47,319 bases of DNA from Ignavibacteriota bacterium (GTDB lineage: Bacteria; Bacteroidota; Ignavibacteria; SZUA-365): contig JACRFB010000021.1 of assembly GCA_016218045.1 (NCBI GenBank), forward strand, positions 1 to 47,319, read 5' to 3'. The translations under genes and the position numbers were made by a program. This document shows positions 14,821-29,314 of the stretch, one piece after another (positions within the stretch are counted from its first letter, which is position 1; each line of letters opens with the position of its first letter). The notes under the pieces were generated by a model. It had not been told where the DNA came from and did not search any database. It was given only the letters and a program-made list of their open reading frames with translations.

Positions 14821-16134
14821 ATGAGCAGCAAGGCAGTAAAAAAGGAAAAAGAGGCCGAACGGAGATCGGATATAGTCGATTCGTTCAGCCAGATGGTTCG
14901 CGAGAAAGGCATCGATCGCGACCGCCTTTCGTCCATAGTCGAAGACATTTTCGGCATGATGGTGCGCAAGCGCTACGGCGCCGATGCGAACTTCGAAATC
15001 ATCGCGAACATGGAGAAGGGGGAGATCGAAATCTTCCTCATCCGCCAGATCGTCGAAACGGTCGAGAATCCCGCGATTGAAATCGACGTCGCCACCGCGC
15101 GCGAAGTGTCGGGCGAGGATCTGGATGTGGGCGAGGAACTGGTCGAGGTCATTCCCCTCGACGATTTCGGCCGCCGCCTCGTTTCCACCGCGAAGCAGAA
15201 CCTGAACCAGCGCATCAAGGAAATCGAGAAGGACCTCATCTACGACGAGTACTCCGAGAAAGTGGGAGACATCGTTGTGGGCGACGTGTATCAGGTGCGC
15301 AAGAACGACGTGCTGATCAACCACAACCGCACCGAACTCCTCCTCCCCAAGAGCGAGCAGATCGGCAAGGAACGCTACCGCAAGGGCGACGTGATCCGTT
15401 GCGTGATCAAGGACGTGCAGCGCAAGGGCAGCGGCATGCCGGTGGTTGTCGTCTCGCGCGCCGACAAGCTCTTTCTCCAGAAACTGTTTGAACACGAGAT
15501 CCCGGAAGTGTACGACGGCATCATCTCGATCCGCAAGATCGCCCGCGAGCCGGGCGAGCGCGCGAAGGTGGCCGTGCAGTCGCACGACGACCGCATCGAC
15601 GCCGTCGGCGCATGTGTCGGCATGAAGGGCGTGCGCATCCACTCGATCGTGCGCGAACTCAACAACGAGAACATCGACGTCATCAACTTCACCGAGGACC
15701 CGCAGCTCTTCATACAGCGCGCCCTCGCGCCGGCCAAGCTGCTCGAAGTGCGGCTCGACAAGATCTCGCGCGTGGCGAAGGTGCACGTGAATCCCGATCA
15801 GGCCTCGCTCGCGATCGGACGCAACGGACAAAACATCCGCCTCGCGTCGGAACTGACGGGCTTCAAGATCGAGATCGTGAAGGAAGGCGAGGAACCCGCC
15901 ACCACCGCGCTTGACGAATACGAAATCGAACTCGACGAATTCGTCGACGATTTCGGCGCCGAACTCATCGAACGCTTCAAAACCGCGGGCTACCGCACGG
16001 CGAACGATGTGATCCAGGCCCCGGTCTCGGAACTTCTCTCGAAGATTCCCGGCATGACCATCGAACAACTCAACGACATCGTCGTCGAAATGAAAAACGC
16101 CTTCAACGAAGAAGGATCGGACGATTCCGAATAG
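14821..16134 (+). CDS. nusA: transcription termination/antitermination factor NusA
   Basis: The 437-residue protein has the NusA domain order: an N-terminal RNA-polymerase-binding domain (about 10-130), an S1 domain (about 145-210, from GDIVVGDVYQV to GDVIRCVIKDV), and two KH domains (about 230-355, including DDRIDAVGACVGMKGVRI and QASLAIGRNGQNIRLA). A short C-terminal helix-hairpin module (about 375-430) follows an acidic stretch. It modulates pausing, termination and antitermination. A GGAGG lies 13 nt before the ATG. Confidence 0.96.
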   Translation: MSSKAVKKEKEAERRSDIVDSFSQMVREKGIDRDRLSSIVEDIFGMMVRKRYGADANFEIIANMEKGEIEIFLIRQIVETVENPAIEIDVATAREVSGEDLDVGEELVEVIPLDDFGRRLVSTAKQNLNQRIKEIEKDLIYDEYSEKVGDIVVGDVYQVRKNDVLINHNRTELLLPKSEQIGKERYRKGDVIRCVIKDVQRKGSGMPVVVVSRADKLFLQKLFEHEIPEVYDGIISIRKIAREPGERAKVAVQSHDDRIDAVGACVGMKGVRIHSIVRELNNENIDVINFTEDPQLFIQRALAPAKLLEVRLDKISRVAKVHVNPDQASLAIGRNGQNIRLASELTGFKIEIVKEGEEPATTALDEYEIELDEFVDDFGAELIERFKTAGYRTANDVIQAPVSELLSKIPGMTIEQLNDIVVEMKNAFNEEGSDDSE

Positions 16135-16170
16135 CAGGATCACGAAGAATTAGGCAGGACGTCGCAACGC

Positions 16171-19053
<2,883 letters not shown>

Positions 19054-19065
19054 GACGGAGCGGTC

Positions 19066-19419
19066 ATGTCTATCCGTACGGAACGAGTGGCGGGTCTGAT
19101 CCGCGAGGTGATCGGCGGCATGCTGCAGCGCGATATCGATACGTCGGGCTACGGTCTGCTGACCGTCACCGACGTCATCATGGCGCCCGATCTGAAACTC
19201 GCGAAGATCTACATCAGCCACTACCATTCCGACAAGACGAACGAACAGGTGCTGGCCTTCTTCGAGGAGCATCACAAGGCCATTCGTATGGAAATCGGCC
19301 GCTCGGTGCGGCTCAAGTTCACGCCCGAACTGCGCTTCTACATCGACGAAACGCTGAACCGCGTCGAGCGCCTCGAACAGTTGCTCGGCCGCATCCACGA
19401 GGAAGAAAAGAACCGGTGA
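19066..19419 (+). CDS. rbfA: 30S ribosome-binding factor RbfA
   Basis: The 117-residue protein has the RbfA KH-type fold sequence: the RVAGLIREVIGGMLQRDI helix, the TVTDVIMAPDLKLAKIYIS strand region and the LRFYIDETLNRVERLEQLL C-terminal helix. It binds helix 1 of 16S rRNA during late 30S maturation. It lies 12 bp after infB and its TGA overlaps a candidate GTG start of truB, consistent with coupling. Confidence 0.95.
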   Translation: MSIRTERVAGLIREVIGGMLQRDIDTSGYGLLTVTDVIMAPDLKLAKIYISHYHSDKTNEQVLAFFEEHHKAIRMEIGRSVRLKFTPELRFYIDETLNRVERLEQLLGRIHEEEKNR

Positions 19420-20153
19420 CGGCACACGGCGACATGGACTCCCTCATGGCCTTCCGGTCGGACGACGGAGGCATGCTGCTCGTCGACAAACCGCGCGAGT
19501 GGACGTCCTTCGACGTGGTGCGCAAGGTGCGTGGTATGTTGCGCGTGCGTAAGATCGGCCATGCGGGCACGCTCGATCCTCTTGCCACCGGACTGCTCAT
19601 TCTCGCTTCAGGCAGGCATACAAAGTCCATCGACGGCTATCAGGCGCAGCAAAAGATCTACAGCGGCACGCTGCTGCTGGGTGCAGTGACAGCCAGTTAC
19701 GACGCGGCCACGCCGCCCGTCGACGAGCGCCCGCTCGACGGCATCGACGAGACCACCATCCGCGGCGCCGCAGCGACATTTGTCGGCGCGCAGATGCAGG
19801 TGCCGCCGATGTTCGCGGCGCTGAAGCAGGGCGGCCGCCGGCTCTACACGCTTGCCCGCGCGGGCATCGACGTGGCGCGTGAACCGCGCGCCGTGCACAT
19901 ACACCGTTTCGAAATCGAGGCGGTGGAATTGCCGCGTGTCACATTCACGGTAGAATGTTCGAAGGGCACCTACGTGCGCTCGCTGGCGCATGATCTGGGC
20001 CAGGCACTCGGCTGTGGCGCCTATCTCGAAACGCTCCGGCGCGAGGCGATAGGGGAGTACCGCGTGGAGAATGCGTGGACGCTCGAACAACTCTCGGCCG
20101 CGGCGGAACTGCTGCGCCCGGCGCAGACGGAGGCGGTCGATGCGGGTCGTTAA
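19416..20153 (+). CDS. truB: tRNA pseudouridine(55) synthase TruB
   Basis: The product, 245 residues from the GTG at 19416, isomerises U55 in the T loop of tRNAs. Signatures are GGMLLVDKPREWTSFDVV, the catalytic-aspartate motif GHAGTLDPLATGLL, YSGTLLLG and CSKGTYVRSLAHDLG. I chose the GTG that overlaps the rbfA stop (GTGA) because a GAGGAAG lies about 10 nt upstream; ATGs at 19434 or 19446 would also keep all conserved parts. It is a little short at the C-terminus compared with forms carrying a full PUA domain. Confidence 0.93.
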   Translation: MTAHGDMDSLMAFRSDDGGMLLVDKPREWTSFDVVRKVRGMLRVRKIGHAGTLDPLATGLLILASGRHTKSIDGYQAQQKIYSGTLLLGAVTASYDAATPPVDERPLDGIDETTIRGAAATFVGAQMQVPPMFAALKQGGRRLYTLARAGIDVAREPRAVHIHRFEIEAVELPRVTFTVECSKGTYVRSLAHDLGQALGCGAYLETLRREAIGEYRVENAWTLEQLSAAAELLRPAQTEAVDAGR

Positions 20154-21105
20154 CTCCCTCCGCGAGGCCGGCGCCACTCCCTCGGTGCTCACACTCGGCA
20201 CCTTCGACGGGGTGCACCGCGGACACGCGGCCATCATCGACACTGTGCGCGCCGAAGCGCGGCGCACCGGTCTGCGCTCGGTCCTGCTCACCTTCGATCC
20301 GCATCCGCGCGAAGTGCTGCGGCCCGACAACGCGCCCGTCCACCTGCTCACCACCATCGATGAACGCCTGCGCATCTTTGCCGGACACGGTCTGGACCTC
20401 TGCATCGTGCTGCCGTTTACACGCGATCTCTCCATGCTCGAGGCCGACGAATTCTTCCGCGACATCATCGTCGGCGCGCTCGGCGCGCGCGAGGTTGTTG
20501 TGGGTGTGGATCACGCCTTCGGGCGCGGCCGCGGAGGACGTCTCGACGCGCTGCGCGCAATGGGTGTCGCATCGGGCGTCGGTGTCACCGTCGTTCCCGA
20601 ACTCGTCGAGGACGGTGTAAAAGTGAGCAGCACCTCGGTTCGTACCGCGCTGCTCGACGGCGACGCGGCCCGCGCGGCGGCGCTGCTCGGGCGCCCCTAT
20701 TCCTTCGAAGGAATCGTGCGGCGCGGCGACGGCCTCGGCCGCACGCTCGGTTTCCCGACCGCGAACATCCATTCCGACACCGGCCGCAAGCTCATCCCGA
20801 AGCCCGGTGTGTACGCCGTCACCGTCGTGGTCGACGGCGTCGAGCGCGGCGGCATGTTGAATATCGGACGCCGTCCCACCGTCTCCGATCAGGAACACCT
20901 GAGCGTCGAGGTGCATATTTTCGATTTTCATGGCGACCTCTACGGCATGAGCGCCGAAGTGCGGCTCGTTGCGCGTCTGCGCGACGAGGCCCGTTTCGCC
21001 TCCGCCGTCGAGCTGGTCGCCCAGCTTCACGAGGACGAGCGCACCGCGCGCGCCCTCGTCCGGTCCATGACACATCTTACAACTGAAACCATAGAACACC
21101 GTTAA
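20140..21105 (+). CDS. ribF: bifunctional riboflavin kinase / FAD synthetase
   Basis: The 321-residue enzyme makes FMN and FAD from riboflavin. The N-terminal FMN adenylyltransferase domain shows [19 protein letters not shown] and [15 protein letters not shown]; the C-terminal kinase domain shows [16 protein letters not shown] and PGVYAVTV. The ATG at 20140 lies 6 nt after GGAGG and overlaps the last 14 bases of truB, so translation is coupled. Flavin supply next to ribosome-biogenesis genes is the usual operon arrangement. Confidence 0.95.
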   Translation: MRVVNSLREAGATPSVLTLGTFDGVHRGHAAIIDTVRAEARRTGLRSVLLTFDPHPREVLRPDNAPVHLLTTIDERLRIFAGHGLDLCIVLPFTRDLSMLEADEFFRDIIVGALGAREVVVGVDHAFGRGRGGRLDALRAMGVASGVGVTVVPELVEDGVKVSSTSVRTALLDGDAARAAALLGRPYSFEGIVRRGDGLGRTLGFPTANIHSDTGRKLIPKPGVYAVTVVVDGVERGGMLNIGRRPTVSDQEHLSVEVHIFDFHGDLYGMSAEVRLVARLRDEARFASAVELVAQLHEDERTARALVRSMTHLTTETIEHR

Positions 21106-21122
21106 TCACAGGAGCATCAACC

Positions 21123-21392
21123 ATGCCACTCAGCAAGGAACGGATCGCCGAACTCATCACGAAACACGGCGCCAACGACAAAGACTCGGGCCGCCCCGAG
21201 GTGCAGATCGCGATCCTCACGGAAACCATCAACGGCCTTTCCGGACACTTCGACAAATTCAAAAAAGATCATCACAGCCGCCGCGGCCTGCTCAAAATGG
21301 TCGGCAAGCGCCGCCGCCTCCTCGCGTACCTGCAGAAGGTGAACATCGAGCGGTATCGCCGCATCGTGAAAGAACTTGACCTCCGCAAATAA
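21123..21392 (+). CDS. rpsO: ribosomal protein S15
   Basis: The 89-residue protein is S15, a primary 16S rRNA-binding protein of the 30S platform. It shows [37 protein letters not shown] and a C-terminal [12 protein letters not shown] helix. It lies 17 bp after ribF and 45 bp before pnp. In many bacteria rpsO and pnp mRNAs are processed between these genes; no clear hairpin is visible in this short gap. Confidence 0.97.
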   Translation: MPLSKERIAELITKHGANDKDSGRPEVQIAILTETINGLSGHFDKFKKDHHSRRGLLKMVGKRRRLLAYLQKVNIERYRRIVKELDLRK

Positions 21393-21437
21393 CAGTCGCT
21401 TTCACGCCACAGGGATTCATCGCAGGATATCGAAATC

Positions 21438-23627
<2,190 letters not shown>

Positions 23628-23644
23628 TACGCAGGCGGAACACA

Positions 23645-23670
23645 GCCGCGTTCCTTCACGGGGACGCGGC
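23645..23670 (+). other. hairpin after pnp, possible RNA 3' end or processing site
   Basis: GCCGCGTTCC (23645-23654) can pair with GGGACGCGGC (23661-23670) with one wobble, leaving a 6-nt loop. It lies 18 bp after the pnp stop. No T-run follows, so it is not a standard intrinsic terminator; it may protect or process the operon mRNA end. Confidence 0.4.
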
Positions 23671-23738
23671 GTTCGCCGAAACATCAGAATGAACACGAAC
23701 TACACAACAATCACACAGTAACCAGGACCGGAGCAACA

Positions 23739-24041
23739 ATGCCACGCGTGATTTTTTCGATCACATACGCCGTAAAGCCCCAGGCCCGGGAAGAGTACCT
23801 CGAGACCGTCAGCGCGCTGAAGAACTACCTCACGCTCGAACGCGGAAAGGACTACTCGGTCTTCGAAGTCAAGGGCAAACCGAACCAGTTCAGCGAAGTC
23901 TACATTTGTAAATCCGTCGAGGAATTCGACGCGCTGGAAGACGATTCGGATGATGTGACGGATCAGCTTATCAACCGCATCGTGAACGATTTTGTGAAAG
24001 ACGGCAAGACCGAGTATAAAACACTCATCGAGACCGTCTGA
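23739..24041 (+). CDS. small dimeric alpha/beta-barrel (ABM-like) protein
   Basis: The 100-residue protein resembles the antibiotic-biosynthesis-monooxygenase (dimeric ferredoxin-like) fold: a first strand VIFSITYAVKPQ, a helix EEYLETVSALKNYL, a strand YSVFEVKGKPNQFSEVYICK and a helix SVEEFDALEDDSDDV. No enzyme residues are diagnostic, so its function is unknown. It starts 111 bp after pnp with a GGAG about 7 nt before ATG. Its last 17 bases overlap the 3' end of the convergent dacB-like gene. Confidence 0.65.
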   Translation: MPRVIFSITYAVKPQAREEYLETVSALKNYLTLERGKDYSVFEVKGKPNQFSEVYICKSVEEFDALEDDSDDVTDQLINRIVNDFVKDGKTEYKTLIETV

Positions 24042-25476
24042 CGGCGTACGCCAGGCAGTGCAGGACTATCGAGTCCTGCACCGCCCGGTACGGCGTGTGA
24101 CCGCCTGCAAAATTCTGCATCAACATGACGACGGAGAGCGGCCTGCCCGACGGGGGGAGCACGTACACGGACAGCGCACTCACTCCGCTCACCGTCCCGG
24201 TTTTCCCGCGCACATGGCGCGCGCCCTCGGCGTTGACAAGCCGCCGCGCCAGAGTGCCGCTTGTGCCCATCACCGCGAGTGACGCCACGTACCTGTCGCG
24301 CTGCGGACTGCGGTACATGCCGCGCAGCAGCGCGCCTATCGACGCGGCCGAGACCAGATTGTAAAACGACATGCCCGAGCCGTCCACGAGGCGCACGGCC
24401 GCGGTATCCACACCCATACCCGCCCACAGCGCGCGGCCTGCCTCGATGCCCGCGGCGGTTGATCCGGCGCCGCCCCGTTTCACCGCACCAACGTGCTTCA
24501 ACAGCAGCTCGGCCGCGAGGTTGTCGCTCTCGACATTACACTGCGCGACGGCCTCGTCCAGGCGGTGTGTCACCGCGCCGACACGCGACGCGCGCGCGGG
24601 CACCATCCCGCGCTGCACCGCGCCGCCGTCGTGCAGTTCCACACCCGCGCGCTTCAGCGCCGCGCGGAGGCGGCAGACGAAGGTCTGTTCGGGCTGCCTG
24701 TCGGCCACGTCCTCGTGTTCCGTCGTGCCTCTCTGCACGGTGCCGTGTATCACGATTGTGGTGCCGAGCGGATCGCCGCCGATCTCGAAGCGATCGCGCG
24801 CGCCGCTGCGCGCACTGCTCCGTATCACACCCAACACGCAGGGATCGACGTCCGTCACGGAGACGGGTTCGCCGTCCTTTGCGGGTGCGGCGAGCGCGAG
24901 GCGGCGCACACCCCCGTTGCTCGCAAAAGCGCTGAGCACGGGCGCCGACACCGAGGGCAGATCGTCCCACATCCAACCCGGACCGTAGGACAGCGTGTCG
25001 AGCGCCGAGCCGTCGAGTGCGAGGGCCGCGAGACGTGTCACACCCGCGGAGCGTATCAAGTCCGCCAATTTTTGAATATCTTCACTGCGCAGCAGCGGAT
25101 CGCCGGAAGCCCGGATCCACAGCGTGGCTCCGCCCCCAGCGCTGCTGTCGATATACGCGGCCGTTTCGAAGGCGAAGTCGCGCGGCAGCCCAAGCAGTGC
25201 GGCCGCCGTGGTGAACAGCTTGGTGTTCGAGGCCGGACGCAGCAACAAATCCGTATTCCGCGAAAACAAAACCGAACCCGACTCCATGTCCACTATCTCC
25301 ACCGCTGCCAGCGCCCGTGTGAACAGCGGCGAAGCCAGCTCGCGCTGCACCGCGGCGCGCAGCCGTTCCGCCGCCTCGTCCCGCGTCTGTGTGGACACCT
25401 CTGTTGTAATGATCAGGAGCAGCGCGGCCGCGGGCAGGATGTGTGCGAGGCGGGATAATCGTTGGACGGGATTCAT
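24025..25476 (-). CDS. dacB: D-alanyl-D-alanine carboxypeptidase / endopeptidase (PBP4, S13 family)
   Basis: The 483-residue protein trims or cleaves peptidoglycan crosslinks in the periplasm. A signal peptide (about 1-30, ILPAAALLLIITTEVSTQ) precedes the penicillin-binding fold. The three active-site motifs are present: SNTK at residues 83-86 (nucleophile Ser83, Lys86), SDN at 317-319 and KTG at 425-427. The large insertion between the first two motifs is typical of PBP4. The start ATG at 25476 shares CATG with the divergent ATG at 25475, so the two neighbours have practically no intergenic space. Confidence 0.92.
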   Translation of the reverse strand: MNPVQRLSRLAHILPAAALLLIITTEVSTQTRDEAAERLRAAVQRELASPLFTRALAAVEIVDMESGSVLFSRNTDLLLRPASNTKLFTTAAALLGLPRDFAFETAAYIDSSAGGGATLWIRASGDPLLRSEDIQKLADLIRSAGVTRLAALALDGSALDTLSYGPGWMWDDLPSVSAPVLSAFASNGGVRRLALAAPAKDGEPVSVTDVDPCVLGVIRSSARSGARDRFEIGGDPLGTTIVIHGTVQRGTTEHEDVADRQPEQTFVCRLRAALKRAGVELHDGGAVQRGMVPARASRVGAVTHRLDEAVAQCNVESDNLAAELLLKHVGAVKRGGAGSTAAGIEAGRALWAGMGVDTAAVRLVDGSGMSFYNLVSAASIGALLRGMYRSPQRDRYVASLAVMGTSGTLARRLVNAEGARHVRGKTGTVSGVSALSVYVLPPSGRPLSVVMLMQNFAGGHTPYRAVQDSIVLHCLAYAVRRSR

Positions 25477-26782
25477 GGCGGCGGTGTTTCTGTGTGGGAT
25501 GCTGTGTGTGCCGCGGGCGGATGCGGCTCCGGCTGCCGACAGTCTCGAATACGCGGCGTTTGCCGTGCGCCTGCGCGCGGTGTTTACCGAGGAACAGGCG
25601 CGCGCCATCATATCGAAATTGCCGCCGAAGTGCAAGGTCTATGGCTACGACATCGGCGACATCTCTTCCGATTCGCTGCCGGACGTGGTGCTGTCGTACA
25701 AGGCCGACGACGCGCCGCGGCGCGAATTGGGCGTGGCCATCTTGCTTGCGGAAGGGAAAGACTTCAGGCCCGTGCGCACACTGGCGCGCACCTACATCTC
25801 CGAACCCATCGAAGTGGGCTTTTCCATCGACGAGGGAGTGTGTCATATCACACGGAAACGCGGCGAGTACAATTGGGAGATCACCGGGTACACCGCGCGG
25901 GGCGGAGTCTTCCGGCAGGCCGATTATTGGGAAACGAGTCGTGTGCGCTCCGGCGGTGCGAGTGTCGGATTCGAACAGCACACCGATTTCCGCACACACC
26001 GCAGCAGCGAATCGTATTACCGGGTCAGCGACGGCAAGGTGCTGCTGAAACACGAGGCCACCGCGCTGCCCGTCTATCCTGTTGGAACAAAAATTTCGTC
26101 GGACGACGCTATCCCCATTGCTGACACCACGTACCGGTCTTTGGTGAAAGGATCTTCAAGCTGGTCCGGACCCGACGACTGCGCACTTTTTTCCTCCGCG
26201 GTGTACGATACGAGTCACTTGTATCTGACCTTTCGCGTGCTGGACGACCGCCTGCTCAGCGGGGCGGATCCGGAGCACAGCGACCGCATGGTCCTGTGTT
26301 TTGATCCGTCCCTGCAGAAAAAACTCGAGGGCACGGGAAAAACGCGTGTACCGGATGAGAATACGCTGCTGCGCATCACCGTACTTCTGGGCGACGGAGC
26401 AAAGATGCCTCCCGTGGTTATGGTGTCCGCCCCGGCGGAAAAAGAGAAGGACAGCCGCCGGCCCGTGTCGCGTCTTGTCAAGGCGAAAGTGGAGAAGGAA
26501 AGCGGGGGAGTGTACATGGTGACCTGCACCGTGCCGCGGCAGATGTTTCCGCGCGACGCCATCTCCATTCCTTTCAGCGCGGGCTATTACGACATCGACA
26601 TGCCCGAGCATCCCGAGTGGGTCACCGTCGCCGCCACCTCCGACGATTTTGATCCCGCGCGTCCCGCCACCTACGGTCGTCTCTACCTCCTCGAAGCCGG
26701 CGCCGTGCCCTTCGAACGTGAAAACCTGAACGTCCGATCCCTCCTTGCCCGAATGCAGCGTGCAGGTGTTGTGGGCGGATAG
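25439..26782 (+). CDS. secreted protein with C-terminal CBM9-like domain, function unknown
   Basis: The 447-residue product (from ATG 25439) has a signal peptide with Arg-rich n-region and FMAAVFLCGMLCVPRADAA. Residues about 40-215 form an unrecognised domain with repeated short strands (VYGYDIGDISSDSLPDVVLSY resembles an FG-GAP-type start). Residues about 235-445 look like a CBM9/DOMON-type beta-sandwich: WSGPDDCALFSSAVYDTSHL, TFRVLDDRLL and RMVLCFDPS. ATG 25475 is an alternative start but gives a weak signal peptide. The chosen start lies inside the 5' end of the divergent dacB. A heptamer tract begins 2 bp after the stop. Confidence 0.7.
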   Translation: MCARRDNRWTGFMAAVFLCGMLCVPRADAAPAADSLEYAAFAVRLRAVFTEEQARAIISKLPPKCKVYGYDIGDISSDSLPDVVLSYKADDAPRRELGVAILLAEGKDFRPVRTLARTYISEPIEVGFSIDEGVCHITRKRGEYNWEITGYTARGGVFRQADYWETSRVRSGGASVGFEQHTDFRTHRSSESYYRVSDGKVLLKHEATALPVYPVGTKISSDDAIPIADTTYRSLVKGSSSWSGPDDCALFSSAVYDTSHLYLTFRVLDDRLLSGADPEHSDRMVLCFDPSLQKKLEGTGKTRVPDENTLLRITVLLGDGAKMPPVVMVSAPAEKEKDSRRPVSRLVKAKVEKESGGVYMVTCTVPRQMFPRDAISIPFSAGYYDIDMPEHPEWVTVAATSDDFDPARPATYGRLYLLEAGAVPFERENLNVRSLLARMQRAGVVGG

Positions 26783-26815
26783 TTTGGAGTAGGGAGTAGG
26801 GAGTTGGGAGCGCGA
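26783..26815. repeat. heptamer tract TAGGGAG
   Basis: Directly after the stop codon TAG the DNA reads TTTGGAG, TAGGGAG, TAGGGAG, TTGGGAG, a strict 7-bp period. It then passes into a copy of the dispersed hairpin element at 26826-26855. Confidence 0.7.
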
Positions 26816-26825
26816 CAACGAAGCA

Positions 26826-26855
26826 GTGTCACGCCGAGCGGAGTCGAGGCGCGAC
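26826..26855. repeat. dispersed hairpin element, GGAG-loop type
   Basis: GTC-A-CGCC pairs with GGCG-C-GAC around the loop GAGCGGAGTCGA. Other copies with the same loop have CGCT/AGCG in the stem (22-51, 90-119, 158-187, 29360-29389, 29452-29481), so this copy has a compensatory change. It lies between two convergent genes. Confidence 0.75.
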
Positions 26856-26956
26856 GGCACTGAATCAGACGATCAGACGATTGGAATATATAAAACCCGC
26901 CGACCCGATTCCCTGCGTTGTATTCGGCGCATGCGTAACCCAGGGATCTCATCCGC

Positions 26957-26978
26957 AGGGGCGACCGGCGGTCGCCCT
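26957..26978. repeat. REP-like palindrome
   Basis: GGGCGACC (26959-26966), a 3-bp GGC loop and GGTCGCCC (26970-26977) form a perfect hairpin between the convergent genes ending at 26782 and 27033. An imperfect direct repeat (CCGATTCCCTGCG at 26905 and 27013; GATCAGACGA at 26871 and 26995) flanks it. Position and form resemble REP elements. Confidence 0.65.
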
Positions 26979-27032
26979 ACGCGTACAGCGCCGCGATCAG
27001 ACGACCGGACGCCCCGATTCCCTGCGCTCCGT

Positions 27033-29189
27033 TCAGCGCCGCATGACCGTCATCAACCGCGAGACGGTCGCGTCACCGGTCGTAAGTGTGCAGCGATACA
27101 CTCCCGCGGGAAGCTGTGTGACGTCGAACGTGACCGCGTGTCGACCCGCCGCAAGCGTTTTATCGACGACGATGCCCACGATGCGACCGAGGAGGTCCGT
27201 GACGAGGAAACGCGTCTGCCGCTCGGCGGGCAGATGGAAGCCGAACGTCGTCGTGGTCGCCGCAGGATTCGGATGGTTCTGCGCGAGTTCCAGCGCACCA
27301 GGCACCGCTGTGATAAGGACGGAGAGCGGCCGGTACGTCGTGCGTGTTCCGTCGTGGTCCATCTGCACCAGGCGGTACTCCCACGCACCCGGCTCCGCGC
27401 GGTCATCGGTAAATGTGTACGTGTCTCCGGCGGCTCTGCCTGCGGCGATGTAGCCGATGTCGGTCCATCGCGACTCGTCCCGTGAGCGTCTTTCAACGAT
27501 GAAGCCGGCGTTGTCGCGTTCGTTCGCCGTACGCCAGAACATACGAACCGTTCCTCCGACATGCTCCAACGTGTAGACCAGCAGGTCAACCGGCACGCGC
27601 GAGAGTGAATCTGCGACGACGAAGGGCGAGAATGCGGTGATGCCTGATGCGGACACCTCGAATGGACCCGTGCCTGTGGCGGGTGTGGGTGCGCGCTGCG
27701 GCACCCAGCCGTTCCCGTCGAATCGTGCGACAAAACACGACAGGGGGTGGAAGCCCGGAAGCTCATCCTGCGCGTTCCACTGCAGTCGCAGCGTCACGTC
27801 GCTCCCGCCGACGAAGGCCTCGGTCACGTGCCAGGTCCGGTTCACGGCATTGCTGTCCACACCGAATCCCGTCGCGCCGTGCGTACGCGCGGAATCGGAT
27901 AGACGTATCCGATATTCGTCGGCGCTGCCGCGGTTCTCGATCCAGGCGGGCGTGTACGAGCCGGCGCGTGTCCCGACGGGGAACAGAACCGGTCCGCTGC
28001 GCAGACCCGCGCCCAGACCCGCCTGACGCAGCTCCCCCGCGCCGTTCGTGATCACGAACGCGTTGCTGCCGGCCGCGGTGATGGCGGCGGTGGCCGTCAA
28101 GGCGAGGTTGGCGCCCCCCAGCGTGATGCAGCCGTCCGCGAGTTCGAGGGCGTGTGTGATTATCATGGAGCCGCTGAGACTGATGCCCGCGGCATTGTCG
28201 AGGCGGAGCTTGGTGAGACTGATCGCAGGCACCAGGTCCGGCTGCCGTGTGCCGGCGGGGATGTAGACGGTGTCTCCCGGCGTCGGGATGGCGCACGGAT
28301 TGTCCCAATTCGAGGGATTCGTCCAGACACTGTCGGCGGTGCCGGTCCACGTCAGCACATACGGGAAGCCGTTCCACACCGTGATGTCGCTGTCATTTTC
28401 CACACCCACCGTGGGCGGATTGCTGGCGACGATGCGCACGCGGTACCCTGTGCCGTGCACCGTCGCGCCCGAGAGCATCGCGTTGATTGTGCCGCCTGAG
28501 GTGCCGATCAGCGAACCGATCGCAACAGGCGCGGCGAAGCTGCCCGAAGCGGACGACACCTGCGCGGTGAAGATATTGCCGGATTGGTACGTGCCGTTGA
28601 TGCTGAAATCGATCGGGAACGTCGTCCCCGTGCATTGCCGCGATAGAACACCGGTCACCGAGATTGTCCGTCCGCCCGTGACCGTGACGGTGTAGTCCTC
28701 GACCTCGCCGGGCGCACTGATCGTACCGCAGGGCAGGAAGCAGTACGGCCGGATTCCGCTGTTGTTGAGGCGGAAGCGCACCCGCCGCGGACCGTTGGCG
28801 ATACCAGAAGGCGGGCTGATCGTTGTCGTAAATGTAGCACCGCCATCCGCGGTCGCGAGCCGGTACACCTCGGACGATGTATTCCCAAGTGTCGTGTCCT
28901 GGTCCCAGTCAATCCACATGTACACGGAATCCGCGGCGAAAGCGGCACCGTTCGTGACCGTCACGCCATACGACTGCCCGACCGCCACGGTGCCCGGCGG
29001 TACCGAAATCGAGTAATTCGAGTACCCCATGGCGTTGCCGCAGCCGCTGCTTTTATCGATGCCCACAAATTCCACCCGCGCGATGTGTTCATTGCACGAT
29101 GTGGCGCCTCCGAGGCAGTAGGGCGACTGCGCCTCCGCGTCCGGCGCCAACAGACAAATGGCCGCGCAGATCGCAGCAATGATACACAC
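27033..29189 (-). CDS. secreted T9SS cargo protein with GEVEDY and C-terminal sorting domains
   Basis: The 718-residue protein begins with a hydrophobic signal segment (IIAAICAAICLLAPDAEAQ). Residues about 35-180 form a GEVEDY-type domain, ending GEVEDYTVTV. Residues about 285-400 show the W-T-N-PSNWDNPCAIPTPGDTVYIPAG pattern of Bacteroidota surface proteins, and about 555-640 a fibronectin-like domain. The last 85 residues (LAQNHPNPAATTTTFGF ... LLGRIVG ... LPAGVYRCTL) are a Por-type sorting domain, so it is exported by type IX secretion and probably displayed on the surface. The only in-frame standard start near the signal is GTG 29189, so the exact N-terminus is uncertain. Ligand unknown. 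Confidence 0.85.
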   Translation of the reverse strand: MCIIAAICAAICLLAPDAEAQSPYCLGGATSCNEHIARVEFVGIDKSSGCGNAMGYSNYSISVPPGTVAVGQSYGVTVTNGAAFAADSVYMWIDWDQDTTLGNTSSEVYRLATADGGATFTTTISPPSGIANGPRRVRFRLNNSGIRPYCFLPCGTISAPGEVEDYTVTVTGGRTISVTGVLSRQCTGTTFPIDFSINGTYQSGNIFTAQVSSASGSFAAPVAIGSLIGTSGGTINAMLSGATVHGTGYRVRIVASNPPTVGVENDSDITVWNGFPYVLTWTGTADSVWTNPSNWDNPCAIPTPGDTVYIPAGTRQPDLVPAISLTKLRLDNAAGISLSGSMIITHALELADGCITLGGANLALTATAAITAAGSNAFVITNGAGELRQAGLGAGLRSGPVLFPVGTRAGSYTPAWIENRGSADEYRIRLSDSARTHGATGFGVDSNAVNRTWHVTEAFVGGSDVTLRLQWNAQDELPGFHPLSCFVARFDGNGWVPQRAPTPATGTGPFEVSASGITAFSPFVVADSLSRVPVDLLVYTLEHVGGTVRMFWRTANERDNAGFIVERRSRDESRWTDIGYIAAGRAAGDTYTFTDDRAEPGAWEYRLVQMDHDGTRTTYRPLSVLITAVPGALELAQNHPNPAATTTTFGFHLPAERQTRFLVTDLLGRIVGIVVDKTLAAGRHAVTFDVTQLPAGVYRCTLTTGDATVSRLMTVMRR

Positions 29190-29314
29190 GCCGTGTATGT
29201 GCGTGATAAACGAGCAATATGGATTCAGGGTGTTACATCCTTTCTGTGTGGAAGAAACAGCCGTGTGCGGACTGGATCAGAAGATACGCCACTGCCACGG
29301 CAATCGCACATCGA

